NCBI GenBank assembly: GCA_002438575.1
Contig: DJPP01000138.1
Span: 1-5,376, forward strand
DNA: 5,376 bases
Source of the DNA: Oscillospiraceae bacterium UBA6409
GTDB lineage: Bacteria; Bacillota; Clostridia; Oscillospirales; Oscillospiraceae
Reading direction: 5' to 3'
In this document: one piece after another, positions 5,064-5,376 of the stretch
Position numbering within the stretch: the stretch's first letter is position 1
How the letters are laid out: each line of letters starts with the position of its first letter
Notes under the pieces: generated by a model
The model's input: the letters and a program-made list of their open reading frames with translations, nothing else
Told to the model about the DNA's origin: nothing
The model's database searches: none
Translations under genes and position numbers: made by a program

Positions 5064-5376
5064 TCTTTGCATTGGCGGGCAACCAGAACTGCGGTAAGAC
5101 TACGCTGTTCAACGCGCTGACCGGCTCCAACCAGCACGTGGGGAATTTCCCCGGCGTGACGGTGGACCAGAAATCCGGAGAGGTACGGGAGCATAGGGAT
5201 TGCACCGTGGTGGACCTGCCGGGCATCTACTCCCTGCGGACCTATACCCAGGAGGAGATCGTCACGCGGGATTACATACTGAACCAGAAGCCGGACGGCA
5301 TCATCAACATCGTGGACGCCACCAACATCGAGCGCAACCTGTACCTGACGCTGCAGCTGCTGGAGCTGCGGGTGCC
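5060..5376 (+). CDS. feoB: FeoB, ferrous iron transporter, N-terminal part (cut by window end)
   Basis: FeoB is the main bacterial Fe(II) uptake protein: an N-terminal cytoplasmic G domain followed by a polytopic membrane domain. Only the first 105 residues are in the window. They show the P-loop G1 motif GNQNCGKT (7-14), the G2 region NFPGVTVD with Thr34, and G3 DLPGIYS (52-58), followed by YILNQKPDGIINIVDATNIE (72-91), typical of FeoB. The G4 NxxD motif and the membrane domain lie beyond position 5376. The start codon overlaps the feoA stop. The usual Pro of GNPNCGKT is Gln here. The reading frame is intact to the window edge, so nothing suggests a pseudogene. Confidence 0.95.
   Translation, partial: MIFALAGNQNCGKTTLFNALTGSNQHVGNFPGVTVDQKSGEVREHRDCTVVDLPGIYSLRTYTQEEIVTRDYILNQKPDGIINIVDATNIERNLYLTLQLLELRV

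Noticed and set aside
1..5376. CRISPR array, tRNA or rRNA genes, insertion sequence or phage attachment site
   Set aside because: No regularly spaced repeats, tRNA-like folds, transposase genes or terminal inverted repeats were seen. Gene content and base composition look uniform and chromosomal.

Overview
The window is a GC-rich, densely packed stretch of bacterial chromosome. Its gene content (a clostridial-type CarD protein, a DUF1538 membrane protein beside P-II-like proteins, and a short DtxR/MntR-type regulator divergent from feoAB), together with strong AGGAGG-like ribosome binding sites, suggests a high-GC anaerobic member of the Clostridia, of the Oscillospiraceae/Ruminococcaceae gut type. 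That assignment is an inference from gene content; there is no rRNA or other taxonomic marker here.

Layout. (1) 25-1741, plus strand: a translationally coupled carD-ispD-ispF cluster, with 4-base overlaps at both junctions. It encodes an RNA-polymerase-binding regulator and two enzymes of the MEP isoprenoid pathway. (2) 1742-1900: a leader region with an extended -10 promoter, followed within about 13 bases of the predicted transcript start by a 10-bp hairpin and a T-run that looks like an intrinsic terminator or attenuator. (3) 1901-4198, plus strand: a two-gene operon of a 523-residue membrane protein built from two DUF1538 repeats, and a protein with two P-II-like domains fused in tandem. 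The second P-II domain carries its own strong in-frame Shine-Dalgarno sequence and ATG, so it may also be made alone. (4) 4206-4240: a bidirectional terminator between convergent genes. (5) 4279-4647, minus strand: a 122-residue DtxR/MntR-family metal-dependent repressor. (6) 4648-4829: a divergent intergenic region with one predicted promoter in each direction and three copies of a 14-bp dyad of form TTAR-N6-CTAA, which I propose as the repressor's operators. (7) 4830-5376, plus strand: feoA and the start of feoB, cut by the window edge, for ferrous iron uptake.

Two functional stories stand out. In the first, the DUF1538/P-II operon looks like a membrane transporter or channel paired with its own P-II-type regulator, as GlnK is with AmtB, but with a duplicated membrane unit and a duplicated regulator. 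Its substrate cannot be read from the sequence. In the second, the repressor has iron-type (Met/Cys/Glu/His) ligand residues, and the boxes lie over its own start site and between the -35 and -10 of feoAB. This fits an iron-sensing, autoregulated repressor of Fe(II) uptake.
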